NCBI GenBank assembly: GCA_963662175.1
Contig: OY759224.1
Location: 30,017,489 to 30,081,488 of the forward strand
Length of the DNA stretch: 64,000 nucleotides
DNA from: Aradus depressus
Lineage: Eukaryota; Arthropoda; Insecta; Hemiptera; Aradidae
Direction of reading: 5' to 3'
Shown here piece by piece: positions 48,662 through 62,000 of this stretch. The position numbers and the translations under genes are program-made. Below the pieces are notes generated by a model. It was given only the letters and a program-made list of their open reading frames with translations, was not told where the DNA came from and did no database searches. Every line of letters begins with the position of its first letter. Position 1 is the stretch's first letter.

Positions 48662-48960
48662 ATAGTTTTATCACTTTCAGCTCGTTATGTTTATATTTAT
48701 ATCTTTATGTTTACTTTTAATTTGTTATTAATCTCCCTTTGTTTACATTGTTATATGACTTAGAGGTAATGAATCAAACCTCGAGTTGTTGTCAAAGGGT
48801 CTTACATCTACTAAATCTTTCCTCTAAATGTGTGATAATGGAGATAATGTTTACCTCTAAGGATGTATAACAAATTATATTTGTACACAGCATAAACAAA
48901 GGGAAATTACTAAAAAATTAAACGTAAACTTAAAGACATAAAATGAAATATAATCAAGTA
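48344..48960. repeat. 617-bp palindrome of two facing MITE-like arms
   Basis: The left arm (48344 to about 48609) begins tacttgattatatttcattt; the right arm (about 48697-48960) ends aaatgaaatataatcaagta. Shared landmarks in mirror order include cctttgacaacaactcgagg, gtagatgtaagaccc and taaacaaagggagattaata. Each arm also has inverted ends of about 50 bp (aagtttacttttaattttt against taaaagtaaacataaag), so it looks like a complete MITE of about 265 bp. The centre holds a TA run and an unrelated tttcagctcgttatg segment. Confidence 0.85.
48606..48652. repeat. TA microsatellite at the palindrome centre
   Basis: A run of about 23 TA units lies between the two arms, followed by an imperfect tattatatataata. 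Confidence 0.9.
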
Positions 48961-49796
48961 ATAAAAAATTACATACAGACATTAAATATTTAAAAATAAA
49001 AAATAGATACATAGACCATGAAGAAAAATATAAGTCAGAACATCATTTACAAAAGAATACACGTGTTGTAAACCTAAACAATGGAAATTTGTTATGAATA
49101 ATTGATGTTAGAAAGAGTTGAGTATTAAATCAATTCAAAATTTATGAGAAAATCCTTGAAATAATACTGTCGGAATAGAATTTGTTTACAAATATGATAA
49201 CAGCTGGTAGGTTACATTAACTCATGGTAGTGGGAATCCATGATCAATTGAGTATTGTTTTTTAGTAATTAGGTAATAATTTGAATAGTTGATTATGATT
49301 TACATTTATTTAAAAAAATAATTATTTTAAAATATAAATTTCAAGTAGGTACATAAATATTTTTTTTAATAAAAAATTTAAATAGATGAAATATTATATT
49401 TTTAGGGGATTAATATTGAAAATTACGACTTACTAAAGAATAGATGGTAAAATTCCCGGTGAAAACAAGATGACAGCAATCAACCGGGAGAGCGGACACA
49501 AACGAGGAGAACCGTTAGGCGGACAGGCCACGACTGAGCCGGCATCCCGACAATAGTCTGCGCCTTGAACTACTGCGCATCTCACCTACACTTCACTTCC
49601 TACTTATACCTTTTAAAAATATGTAAGTATAATCAGATCACACATTGAAAGGTTCCATAGGTTGTTATCCATTGGTGACTAATGGAAATAGATCTATCTA
49701 ACATTGTCTGTCCGTCAGTCACCTAATTACTTATAATGTTCAATAGAAAATGCATGAAGTTTTCAGGATAATTGCTTCAACTGCGACATAATTAGT
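48961..49796. other. AT-rich interval with one GC-richer patch
   Basis: Mostly A/T-rich. A patch at about 49455-49590 is GC-richer (aaccgggagagcggac, gactgagccggcatcccg) and unlike its surroundings, but it gives no recognisable protein or RNA. Confidence 0.45.
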
Positions 49797-49866
49797 AGTA
49801 GAGCGCTCTTTCGCCGCTCAAGTGGACATGAGCCCGACACTATTGTGTCATTCATTTTGCCTACCT
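49797..49866 (-). mobile_element. SINE fragment
   Basis: The strings agtagagcgctctttcg, gtggacatgagcccgac and cattttgcctacc match the SINE 3' half on the minus strand. Confidence 0.75.
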
Positions 49867-49871
49867 TCTGC

Positions 49872-50020
49872 CAAGGGGCCATCCATAAAATACTTCAAGC
49901 AAAATTCAAATTTTTGACCTCTCCCTTCCCCTTTGTCACGATGTGTCACATTTTTTTCAACCCCCTACCAAATAATACGTCATAAGACCTGGACACCCCC
50001 CCCCCCCCCCCCCAAATAAA
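49872..50020. repeat. MITE-like end with a C run
   Basis: The string aggggccatccataaaatac resembles the end of the 42.4-kb MITE, and taatacgtcataagacc with a C run (about 49994-50013) follows. The partner end was not found. The next 320 bp are AT-rich without features. Confidence 0.5.
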
Positions 50021-50340
50021 TAATTATTAGTAACATACAAAAATTATATCTAAACAATCTCATTTATTCACAGAATTTTTGTTAATATAAAATTTTTATT
50101 CTTTGGCGATTTATTGTACTAGTTATTAAAATAAAAACCATTGATTACATTATAAAATCCAAAGCAATCAACAATTAATATTATAATTCTCTCAGTAAAA
50201 AACGTCAATAATTTATTTATTTATCAGATGTCCAAGGATTCTTTAGGAGCTCAGATATTTCTATGATAGGCATCGAGACAGCTATTTTTGAATTTGTAGA
50301 ATATTCCCATTTATTACATCTTCATTTATCCACTGCATCT

Positions 50341-50679
50341 AGAGGGCGCCGGTAGCTCAGTGGTATGCGTGCTTTTCTTCTGAGCTCAAGATCGTGGGTT
50401 CGAAACCCGACCGAGGCCTTTAGTTTATTTTAACTGGGAGGTAAAATAAACTTAATTACGCCGTCCTTCGGATGGGACGTTAAGCGATGGTCCCGAGCCT
50501 GTACGATGTCAGGTACTCGTTAAAGACCCCTACACTAGGTGAATAAACATTTAGGGTAGGCTAAATTTAGGACTCCCACAGTCATGTCCACCAGAGTGAC
50601 GAAAGAGCGCTCTGGTAGTAGGCGATATGACCTCGTAGTTGAAGCCCAGGCATGAGTCATAAAACCTAAAACCTAAACT
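50341..50679 (+). mobile_element. Near-complete SINE with imperfect target duplication
   Basis: The copy runs from gagggcgccggtagctcagt, through the B box gtgggttcgaaacccg, to ataaaacctaaaacctaaac. The flanks tccactgcatc (50329-50339) and tccactgcgtc (50680-50690) differ at one base and look like the target duplication. About 15 bp around the gtagagtcgggc segment are missing. Confidence 0.9.
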
Positions 50680-50690
50680 TCCACTGCGTC

Positions 50691-51289
50691 CTCTGTACCT
50701 GCGTCTTCATCACCTAATATACATAGTAACTCTCGGGCTTGACGAGCTACGATGCAAGTCGGTTGTATATCATGTACGACGTTATCTCCTTATTTTCGTT
50801 TTGCGCGTACATTTTTTTAATGTTTTAATAGAGTTTTTTGTTTTGTTTCAGGCTGAAGGTGTTCAGCGAGACGGGTGAAAGAATGAAGTGAATGAAAGTA
50901 AATTTCATATTCTGGGACCGAGTGTCCCCTAAGAATAAATAAATAAGTCAAAAGGGAAAGGAAACAATGAAATATAGTATCAGTATGACGTACAAAGAAT
51001 AAATACAAAAATAAATAAATCAGTGCTTCAGTGGAGAAAAACTAGAAACTTGTGAGTACAAATAGATAAATAAATAATTAACATGAAAAATATAAAATTA
51101 ACTGCTTCATCACGAAGAAAAAATGTATATATGTATATGTAAAAATGAATTAATTCATTTTTGTTTTTAGTATAGGTAGCATTGTATTTCGAATGAGGTT
51201 AGTGGAGTGATAGTAAGATAGGTTATAGCTGTTTTGTTAAAATTAGGATTCAAAGACTATAAAAACCGATTTTCTTTTTAGGTAGGAAA
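50691..51289. other. AT-rich interval with a LINE-tail-like segment
   Basis: At about 50910-50946 ctgggaccgagtgtccccta followed by an aataaataaata run resembles a 3' tail of an insect LINE, but no coding part is present. A pyrimidine-rich ttttgttttgtttcag just before could pass for a splice acceptor; there is no supporting exon. Confidence 0.4.
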
Positions 51290-51362
51290 ATCATTGTATT
51301 ATTTGTAAAACTATTGTATTATCTGTAAAACTATTGTATTATTGTATTATCTGTAAAACTAA
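51290..51362. repeat. Short tandem repeat of about 20 bp
   Basis: The phrase attgtattatctgtaaaact recurs about three to four times with one internal variant (attgtattattgtattatc). Confidence 0.8.
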
Positions 51363-51450
51363 TGTTTAAAATTTAATAACAATAAATAAATATTTCTTTT
51401 TAGGAGAAAAACGGTCTATAGTTTATCACCTGCCCATCCAGCATTCCAAC

Positions 51451-54003
<2,553 letters not shown>

Positions 54004-54010
54004 GATTAAA

Positions 54011-55338
54011 TATTTGTTAAAACTGATAGAGAACGACCGGATTATCTGAATCCTACACAAAAATCAAAATAAAAATGTTTATCAAAAAATTTGCGCTATT
54101 TAACGGTTTATAGGCTTAATAATTGTTAAAACTGATACGACAGATTCAGATTTATCCGGAAAGTCACATCCGAAGGACGACGTGCTCAAGGCTTTCAACC
54201 TAAGTAGAAATTGACCTACCCAGGTTTATTTACATAACATACGACTCATTATCGAGTACCTCACATTCGAAAAAGCCCTGGATCATTGCTTAATGTCCCA
54301 TCCGAAGGACGACGTGCTCAAAGTTATTTTTAGCTTCCCGATTAAAACATCTGACCTAAGTGCCTCAACTAGATTTCTAAGTGGCGATCCTCAGCTCGGT
54401 AGACTCCATTCTTGAAATTTCTCGCTTTTTAACGGTTTATAGATTTAATATTTGTTAAAACTGATAGAGAACGACCGGATTATCTGAATCCTACACAAAA
54501 ATCAAAATAAAAATGTTTTACAAAAATTTCACGCTATTTAACGGTTTATAGGCTTAATAACTGTTAAAACTGATACGACAGAATCAGATATATCCGAAAA
54601 GTCCCATCCGACGGACGACGTGCTCAAGGCTATTTTCAACCTAAGTGAAATTTCACGTAACCAGGTTTATTTACATAACATACGTCTCATTATCGAGTAC
54701 CTCACATTCGAAAAAGCCCTGGATCATCGCTTAAAGTCCCATCCGAAGGACGACGTGCTCAAAGTGTTTTTTAACTTCCCGATTGAAACATCTGACCTAA
54801 GTGCCTCAGCTAGATTTCTAAGTGGCGATCCTGAGCTCGGTAGACTCCATTCTTCAAATTTCTCGCTTTTTAACGGTTTATAGATTAAATATTTGTTAAA
54901 ACTGATAGAGAACGACCGGATTATCTGAATCCTACACAAAAATCAAAATAAAAATGTTTTTCAAAAAATTTGCGCTATTTAACGGTTTATAGGCTTAATA
55001 ATTGTTAAAACTGATACGAGAGATTCAGATTTATCCGGAAAGTCCCATCCGATGGACGACGTGCTCAAGGCTTTCAACCTAAGTAGAAATTGACCTACCC
55101 AGGTTTATTTACATAACATACGTCTCATTATCGAGTACCTCACATTCGAAAAAGCCCTGGATCATCGCTTAAAGTCCCATCCGAAGGACGACGTGCTCAA
55201 AGTGTTTTTTAACTTCCCGATTGAAACATCTGACCTAAGTGCCTCAACTAGATTTCTAAGTGGCGATCCTGAGCTCGGTAGACTCCATTCTTGAAATTTC
55301 TCGCTTTTTAACGGTTTATAGATTTAATATTTGTTAAA
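54011..55338 (+). repeat. 439-bp tandem repeat derived from antisense SINE (left part)
   Basis: Unit starts (tatttgttaaaactgatag) are at about 54011, 54449, 54889 and 55328. Each unit has a lead (cgaccggattatctgaa, gctatttaacggtttatagg) and then SINE-like antisense sequence: catccgaaggacgacgtgct twice per unit, attatcgagtacctcacatt, gatcatcgctta and gcctcaactagatttctaag. These line up with the minus-strand SINEs at 36.8 and 42.8 kb (cccatccgaaggacggcgtg, taacgagtacctgacatc). Frames across units are by-products. Confidence 0.85.
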
Positions 55339-57980
55339 CTGAGACCCACCTCAAACCGACAGACAAACTCAAACTCTCTGGCTACTGTTCATATAGACTG
55401 GACCGACCGACACGTTTCGGTGGTGTTGGCATTTTCATCAAACGACACCTGAAACATTCACAGATTAACATTCCCCCTCTCCAGAACTTGGAGGCAGTTG
55501 GAGTCACCCTCACCACACTCTCCGGCACACTCAACATCATATCAGCATACCATCGACCGAACACAAGACTGGTACAGACTGACTTCGAACATATTTTCAC
55601 TGGACTACCGACTATAATGATCGGGGACCTCAACAGCAAACACACGCTATGGGGATGCAGAAGACAGAATAACAACGGGACTAGACTACAATCCATCTCA
55701 GAAAACCTGGGGATACAAATATCGACACCTGACGAACCGACATTCTACCCAACTCAACGAACATACCAACCCGACATACTGGACATAGGACTGATACACA
55801 ACTTTAACTTGCCCCTGTTTCACGAGACACTGACCGACTTAGACTCAGACCATCTCCCAGTTATCTGCACCTTCCTAGCACGGCCACAGAAGGAGGAATA
55901 TCTTCCAAGGTTGATCACGGGGAAGATCGACTGGGCCACGTTTGAAGACGGAATGAACTGTCTCGGGGTCCCCCATCATTATAGCACGACGGACGACATT
56001 GACAATGCAGTTAGGACGTTCACACAAACCATACATACCTCAGTACATGAAGCAACATACCGACATTTCACTGACAAACGACACCTATTCCACAACAAGA
56101 CACCAACACACATAATGGATATGATCCGTACAAAGAACACACTACGACAACACTGGCAAAGAACAAGAGATCCCCTTGAGAAAAGAGAACTGAATCGCCT
56201 GACCCGACGCATACGATGGGAACTTGACAAAGACAGAATCGCGAACTATCGAAAATACTTGACTGATATGACTCCGGGCGACAACAACTTATGGAAAGAG
56301 ACACGACGACTTCTAAACCAAAGGACACCCCTACCCATCTTAACTGACGGACAAATGACTGCCACAACTGACAAAGAGAAAACCGAATTACTGGCGACCC
56401 ATTTGGAAAATAAATTCACAACGACAGACGCTGACGATCATGAAACACTCATCACAGTTGAATCATACCTCTCAAATACACTTCACACAGTCGAAGCACC
56501 CATTCAGCATACCACACCATCAGAAATACACGCCCACATTACACGACTACACATCAAGAAGGCCCCCGGTGAAGACATCATCCCCAACCTGGTGCTGAAG
56601 AAGCTTCCTCCGAAGAGCATAGCCTACCTGGCAAGTGTGTTCAACGCCTGTCTTGGCCACGGCTACTTTCCTGCAGACTGGAAAAACGCCGTTGTTCTAA
56701 CATTTCACAAGCCAGGTAAGGCAAAAAACGATCCAGGCAGCTATAGACCAATAAGTCTTTTAAATAGCCTCTCAAAACTTCTTGAGAAAATAATTCACAA
56801 GAGGCTCCTCCGTCATCTGGAGACTGCAGGGACCATCCCTGCCCACCAGTTTGGGTTTAAATCAAACCACTCAGCCGTCCATCAGCTACAGAGAGTTGCT
56901 GAGATCATTGTGGGGGGCTTTGAGCGGAAGCAGTACACAGTAGCAGCCTTCTTGGACGTCGCAGCTGCCTTCGACACCGTCTGGCACGAGGGCTTGCTCT
57001 TCAAATTAAAACAGACCTGGCCTCCGCAATACATCCAGAACATCATTAGCTCTTTTCTTCGTGACAGAACATTCCAAATAAGGGTGAACAACACACTGAG
57101 CTCCAGAAAGAAGATATCAGCGGGAGTCCCACAAGGTGCGATCCTCAGTCCACTCTTGTTTGATCTGTTCTGTCACGACATGCCAGAACCAGTCTCTGCA
57201 ACCCTGGCGACTTACGCTGACGACACGTTGATCCTCAGCCAAAACATAGATCTGGAAGCGGCCATCGACTCCCTACAAATCCAGGTGGATGAGATCGGCC
57301 AGTGGTTTGGAAAATGGAAGCTTAAGTTGAACGGTGGGAAGACGGAGGCGAAGGTGTTCGCTTTACGCCGCTTCTCGATAGAACACCTCAGAAGGCTGCA
57401 AATCGACCAACTCCCAATTCCATGGAATCCTAAAGACCAGGGTGTGCGCTATCTTGGAGTGCACCTTGACACAAGACTAACATGGCGCCTACATATCAAC
57501 ATAAAACTCCAACAAGCACACACACGACTCAGGCTCATCTACCCACTCATAAACAGAAATACACCACTCAGACACACATGCACATCCTTACTTTACAAAA
57601 CACTAATACTTCCACTCTTAACCTACGCTTGCCCCGTATGGTTCTGCACTAGCCACACTAACATAACACGATTACAAACATTCCAAAACAAAGTCCTCCG
57701 GATAGCGGTGAACGCACCTTGGTTTATCAGGAACACCCAAACCCATCGGGAACTGGGAGTTGCTCCTTTTGCAGCCCACATTGAGAAACTCACCCGAAGC
57801 TTCCATGAAGGTCTGCCAACCTGCTCTGGTGCGGTTCACTACAGTCTCGGCCAGCCTGTAGCTCGCAGGGTACAACCAAGACTGTACCAAGACTTTTTGT
57901 TTTAATTATAATTTTCTTGTTTATTTGCTCATTTTGTGTAAAGTACATACTTAGTACTGGTCCAAATAAAATGTTTTTCT

Positions 57981-58016
<36 letters not shown>
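55339..58016 (+). mobile_element. Jockey-like LINE, 5'-truncated, with 13-bp target duplication
   Basis: The insert runs from 55339 to a poly-A tract at 57985-58016, with an aataaa signal at 57965-57970. The duplication aatatttgttaaa lies at 55326-55338 and, overlapping the last A's, at 58015-58027. It broke the 439-bp tandem repeat at a unit start. The 3' untranslated part is short, about 80 bp. The coding part has a GC-richer, codon-like composition, in contrast to its surroundings. Confidence 0.93.
55341..57905 (+). CDS. LINE endonuclease/reverse transcriptase, N-terminus missing
   Basis: The open frame runs 854 codons from the insertion point to TAA at 57903-57905; there is no start codon at its head, since the element is truncated. 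The first residues, ETHLKP, are the catalytic-Glu motif of the APE-type endonuclease. Then come GGVGIFIK, SAYHRP, GDLNSKHTLWGC (55622 onward) and the catalytic His motif SDHLPVIC (near 55846). The reverse transcriptase follows: KKAPGEDIIPNLVLKKL, SYRPISLLNSLSKLLEKI, FLDVAAAFDTVWHEGL (catalytic Asp), AGVPQGAILSPLLFDLF and YADDT (57213-57224), then a C-terminal domain (LYKTLILPLLTYACPVW). Only the first endonuclease strand (about 40 residues) and ORF1 are missing. No stop or frameshift is present, so the copy is young. It belongs to the Jockey group by motif pattern. Confidence 0.9.
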   Translation, partial: ETHLKPTDKLKLSGYCSYRLDRPTRFGGVGIFIKRHLKHSQINIPPLQNLEAVGVTLTTLSGTLNIISAYHRPNTRLVQTDFEHIFTGLPTIMIGDLNSKHTLWGCRRQNNNGTRLQSISENLGIQISTPDEPTFYPTQRTYQPDILDIGLIHNFNLPLFHETLTDLDSDHLPVICTFLARPQKEEYLPRLITGKIDWATFEDGMNCLGVPHHYSTTDDIDNAVRTFTQTIHTSVHEATYRHFTDKRHLFHNKTPTHIMDMIRTKNTLRQHWQRTRDPLEKRELNRLTRRIRWELDKDRIANYRKYLTDMTPGDNNLWKETRRLLNQRTPLPILTDGQMTATTDKEKTELLATHLENKFTTTDADDHETLITVESYLSNTLHTVEAPIQHTTPSEIHAHITRLHIKKAPGEDIIPNLVLKKLPPKSIAYLASVFNACLGHGYFPADWKNAVVLTFHKPGKAKNDPGSYRPISLLNSLSKLLEKIIHKRLLRHLETAGTIPAHQFGFKSNHSAVHQLQRVAEIIVGGFERKQYTVAAFLDVAAAFDTVWHEGLLFKLKQTWPPQYIQNIISSFLRDRTFQIRVNNTLSSRKKISAGVPQGAILSPLLFDLFCHDMPEPVSATLATYADDTLILSQNIDLEAAIDSLQIQVDEIGQWFGKWKLKLNGGKTEAKVFALRRFSIEHLRRLQIDQLPIPWNPKDQGVRYLGVHLDTRLTWRLHINIKLQQAHTRLRLIYPLINRNTPLRHTCTSLLYKTLILPLLTYACPVWFCTSHTNITRLQTFQNKVLRIAVNAPWFIRNTQTHRELGVAPFAAHIEKLTRSFHEGLPTCSGAVHYSLGQPVARRVQPRLYQDFLF

Positions 58017-58019
<3 letters not shown>

Positions 58020-58910
58020 TTGTTAAAACTGATAGAGAACGACCGGATTATCTGAATCCTACACAAAAATCAAAATAAAAATGTTTATCAAAAAATTTGC
58101 GCTATTTAACGGTTTATAGGCTTAATAATTGTTAAAACTGATACGACAGATTCAGATTTATCCGGAAAGTCCCATCCGAAGGACGACGTGCTCAAGGCTA
58201 TTTTCAACCTAAGTGAAATTTCACGTAACCAGGTTTATTTACATAACATACGTCTCATTATCGAGTACCTCACATTCGAAAAAGTCCTGGAACATCGCTT
58301 AAAGTCCCATCCGAAGGACGACGTGCTCATAGTTATTTTTCACTTCCCGATTAAAACATCTGACCTAAGTGCCTCAGCTAGATTTGTAAGTGGCGATCCT
58401 GAGCTCGGTAGACTCCATTCTTGAAATTTCTCGCTTTTTAACGGTTTATAGATTAAATATTTGTTAAAACTGATAGAGAACGACCGGATTATCTGAACCC
58501 CACACAAAAATCAAAATGAAAACGTTTTTCAAAAAATTTGCGCTATTTAACGGTTTATAGGCTTAATAATTGTTAAAACTGATACTACAGATTCAGATAT
58601 ATCCGGAAAGTCCCATCCGAAGGACGACGTGCTCAAGGCTTTCAACCTAAGTGGAAATTGACCTACCCAGGTTTATTTACATAACATACGTCTCATTATC
58701 GAGTACCTCACATTCGAAAAAGCCCTGGATCATCGCTTAATGTCCCATCCGAAGGACGAAGTGCTCATAGTTATTTTTAACTTCCCGATTAAAACATCTG
58801 ACCTAAGTGCCTCAGCTAGATTTCTAAGTGGCGATCCTGAGCTCGGTAGACTCCATTCTTCAAATTTCTTGCTTTTCAACGGTTTATAGATTTATTATTT
58901 GTTAACTGAT
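58017..58910 (+). repeat. 439-bp tandem repeat, right part after the LINE
   Basis: Unit starts lie at about 58017, 58458 and 58897; the last is cut off after ttaactgatagagcc. Private differences (gaaaaagtcctggaacatcg, cacttcccgatt) are modest. Together with the left part, the array had at least five full units before the LINE arrived. The stretch 58911-59080 is AT-rich and unassigned. Confidence 0.85.
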
Positions 58911-59080
58911 AGAGCCATAGAGTGTGCTGGTTTCGGATTATGCCAACGTCAGCACAACGTTCAGACTGACTTTAAATATGGTGACACCGATCCACTATGG
59001 AAGAAAAATGCCAAAAAAAAAAAGATGTATGTATAGATATGAACACAAATAAAAACTTGTGTACATTGTGATATAATCTA

Positions 59081-62000
59081 TATTAATAAAGCTGAAACGG
59101 GGTTTGTTTGTTTGTTTGTATGTTTGTTTGTATGTATGTATGTATGAATGTATGTATGTATGTATGTTTGTTCCAGCATCACGCCCAAACCGCTGGACGG
59201 ATTTTTATGAAACTTCCCATGTAGCATTCTTTTGAGCCCGATTGAATAATAGGCTATGTGGCGTCCCAAAATTTTAATCGGGAGGGGGGGTTGTGGGGGG
59301 GCCTAAGTATAAATATAGAGCTAACTCTTTAACGGTTGGTCGGATTGTCACGAAATTTCACATGGAGTATGCCTGAAGACCAAATAGAAAAATAGGCGGT
59401 GTGACGGCTCAAAATTTTTTACGGGAGGGGGGAGGGTAGTGGGGGGGCCTAAGTATAAATATAGAGCTAACTCTTTAACGGTTGATCGTATTGTCATGAA
59501 TCGGATTGTCATGAATTTCACATGTAGTAGTAGTAACTATGTATTCGCTGTGGGGTTCACTGTTGCAAGACATTTACTAGCTGTGATGTCCAGCGTTCCT
59601 AATATCGTACTAGCTGTGGGGTCCGCTGTTGCAAGGCACTTACTAGCTGTAGTGCTCAGCCCCAGCGTTCCTAACTATGTACTGGCTGTGGGGTTCGCTG
59701 TTGCAAGGCACCTACAAGACATTTACTAGCTGTGATGCCCAGCGTTTCTAATTACGTACTAGCTGTGGGGTCTGCTGTTGCAAGGCGCTAGCAGTGTGGC
59801 CCAGCGTATTTCACTACGTAGGTACTAGCCGTGGGGTCCGCCGTTGCAAAACTCATACTAGCTGTGATGCCCTGTGGTTCTAACTACATACTATCTGTGG
59901 GGTTCGCAGTTGCAAGGCACCTACTACCTGTAGGGCCCAGCGTTCCTAAAAACGTACTAGCTGTGGGGTCCGTCGTTGCAAAAGCATACTAGCTGTGATG
60001 CCCAGGGTTCCTAATATCGTACTAGCTGTGGGGTCCGTTGTTGCAAGGCATTTACTAACTGTAGTGCCCAGCGTTCCTAACTTCGTACTAGCTGTGGGGT
60101 CCGCTGTTGCGAGGCACATACTAGCTGTGGTGACCAGCGTTCCTAACGTTGGTCGTATTGTCACGAAATTTCACATGGAGTATTCCTGAAGGCCAAATAG
60201 AAAAATAAGGTGTGTGGCGTTCTAAAGTTTTGAACGGGAGGGGGGGTTGAGGGGGGGTAGGCCTAAGTATAAATATAGTGCTGGCTCATTAACGGTTGGT
60301 CAGATTGTCACGAAATTTCACATGTAGTATTTCTGAAAGTCAAATAGAAAAATAGGCGGTGTGACGGCTCAAAATTTTGTACGGGAGGGGGGGTAGTGGC
60401 GGGGGGGCCTAAGTATAAATATAGTGCTAGCTCAATAACGGTTGGTCGTATTGTCATGGAATTTCACATGTAGTATTCTTAAAAGCCAAATAGACATATA
60501 GGGTGTATATGTCACAAAATTTTGAACGGGAGGGTGGGTTGATGGGGGCCTAAGTATAAGTATAGTGATGTCATTAACGGATGATCGGATTGTCACGAAA
60601 TTTCACATGTAGTATTCATACAGGCCAAATAGAAAAATAGGGTGTGACGTCAAAAAATTGTGAACGGGAGGGGGGGTATGGGGGTAGGCCTAAATTTGAA
60701 GATAGTGATAGGTCATTAACGGATGATCGGATTGTCATGGAATTTCACATGTACTATTATTGATGGCCAAATAGAAAAATACACTAGCTGTGATGCCCAG
60801 TGGTTCTAACTACGTACTAGCTGTGGGGTCCGCCGTTACAAAAACATACTAGCTGTGATGCCCAGCGTTTCTAACTAGGTACTAGCGGTGGGGTCCGCCG
60901 TTGCAGAACACATACTAGCTGTGATGCTGAGCGTTTCTAACTACGTACTAGCTGTGGGGTCCGCCGTTGCAAAACACATACTAGCTGTGATGCCCAGTGG
61001 TTCTAACTACATACTAACTGTGGGGTCCGCTGTTGCAAAGCACTTAATAGCTGTAGGGCCCAGCGTTCCTAAAAACGTACTATCTGTGGGGTCCGCTGTT
61101 GCAAGGCACTTACTAGCTGTGATGCCCAGCGTTCCTAATTACGTACTAGCTGTGGGGTCCGCTGTTGCGAGGCACATACTAGCTGTGATGCCCTGTGGTT
61201 CTAACTACATACTATCTGTGGGCTCCGCAGTTGCAAGGCACCTACTAGCTGTAGGGCCCAGCGTTCCTAAAAACGTACTAGCTGTGGGGTCCGCCGTTGC
61301 AAAAACATACTAGCGGTGATGCCCAGCGTTTCTAATTAGGTACTAGCGGTGGGGTCCGCCATTGCAGAACACATACTAGCTGTGATGCTGAGCGTTTCTA
61401 ACTACGTACTAGCTGTGGGGTCCGCCGTTGCAAAAACATACTAGCGGTGATGCCCAGCGTTTCTAATTAGGTACTAGCGGTGGGGTCCGCCGTTGCAGAA
61501 CACATACTAGCTGTGATGCTGAGCGTTTCTAACTACGTACTAGCTGTGGGGTCCGCCGTTGCAAAAACATACTAGCTGTGATGCCCAGCGTTTCTAATTA
61601 GGTACTAGCGGTGGGGTCCGCCGTTGCAAAAACATACTAGCGGTGATGCCCAGCGTTTCTAATTAGGTACTAGCGGTGGGGTCCGCCGTTGCAGAACACA
61701 TACTAGCTGTGATGCTGAGCGTTTCTAACTACGTACTAGCTGTGGGGTCCGCCGTTGCAAAAACATACTAGCTGTGATGCCCAGCGTTTCTAATTAGGTA
61801 CTAGCGGTGGGGTCCGCCGTTGCAGAACACATACTAGCTGTGATGCTGAGCGTTTCTAACTGCGTACTAGCTGTGGGGTCCGCTGTTGCAAGGCACTTAC
61901 TAGCTGTGATGCCCAGCGTTCCTAATTTCGTACTAGATGTGGGGTCCGCTGTTGCGAGGCTCATACTAGCTGTGGTGACCAGCGTTCCTAACTACGTACC

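Noticed and set aside
36753..50420. tRNA genes suggested by tagctcagtgg and gggttcgaaaccc
   Set aside because: The boxes are part of SINE heads followed by the common SINE body. The cloverleaf does not close with a normal acceptor stem, so I call no tRNA.
50830..50870. Possible splice acceptor and exon (ttttgttttgtttcag)
   Set aside because: No coding similarity, no partner donor and no conserved frame; a nearby aataaataaata tail points to a LINE remnant.
55382..57890. Minus-strand frames under the LINE coding region
   Set aside because: They mirror the plus-strand coding sequence and have no motifs of their own.
54620..58424. Two similar 78-87 codon frames (starting LKAIFNLSEISRN)
   Set aside because: They lie in equivalent positions of the 439-bp tandem repeat and are antisense-SINE translations.
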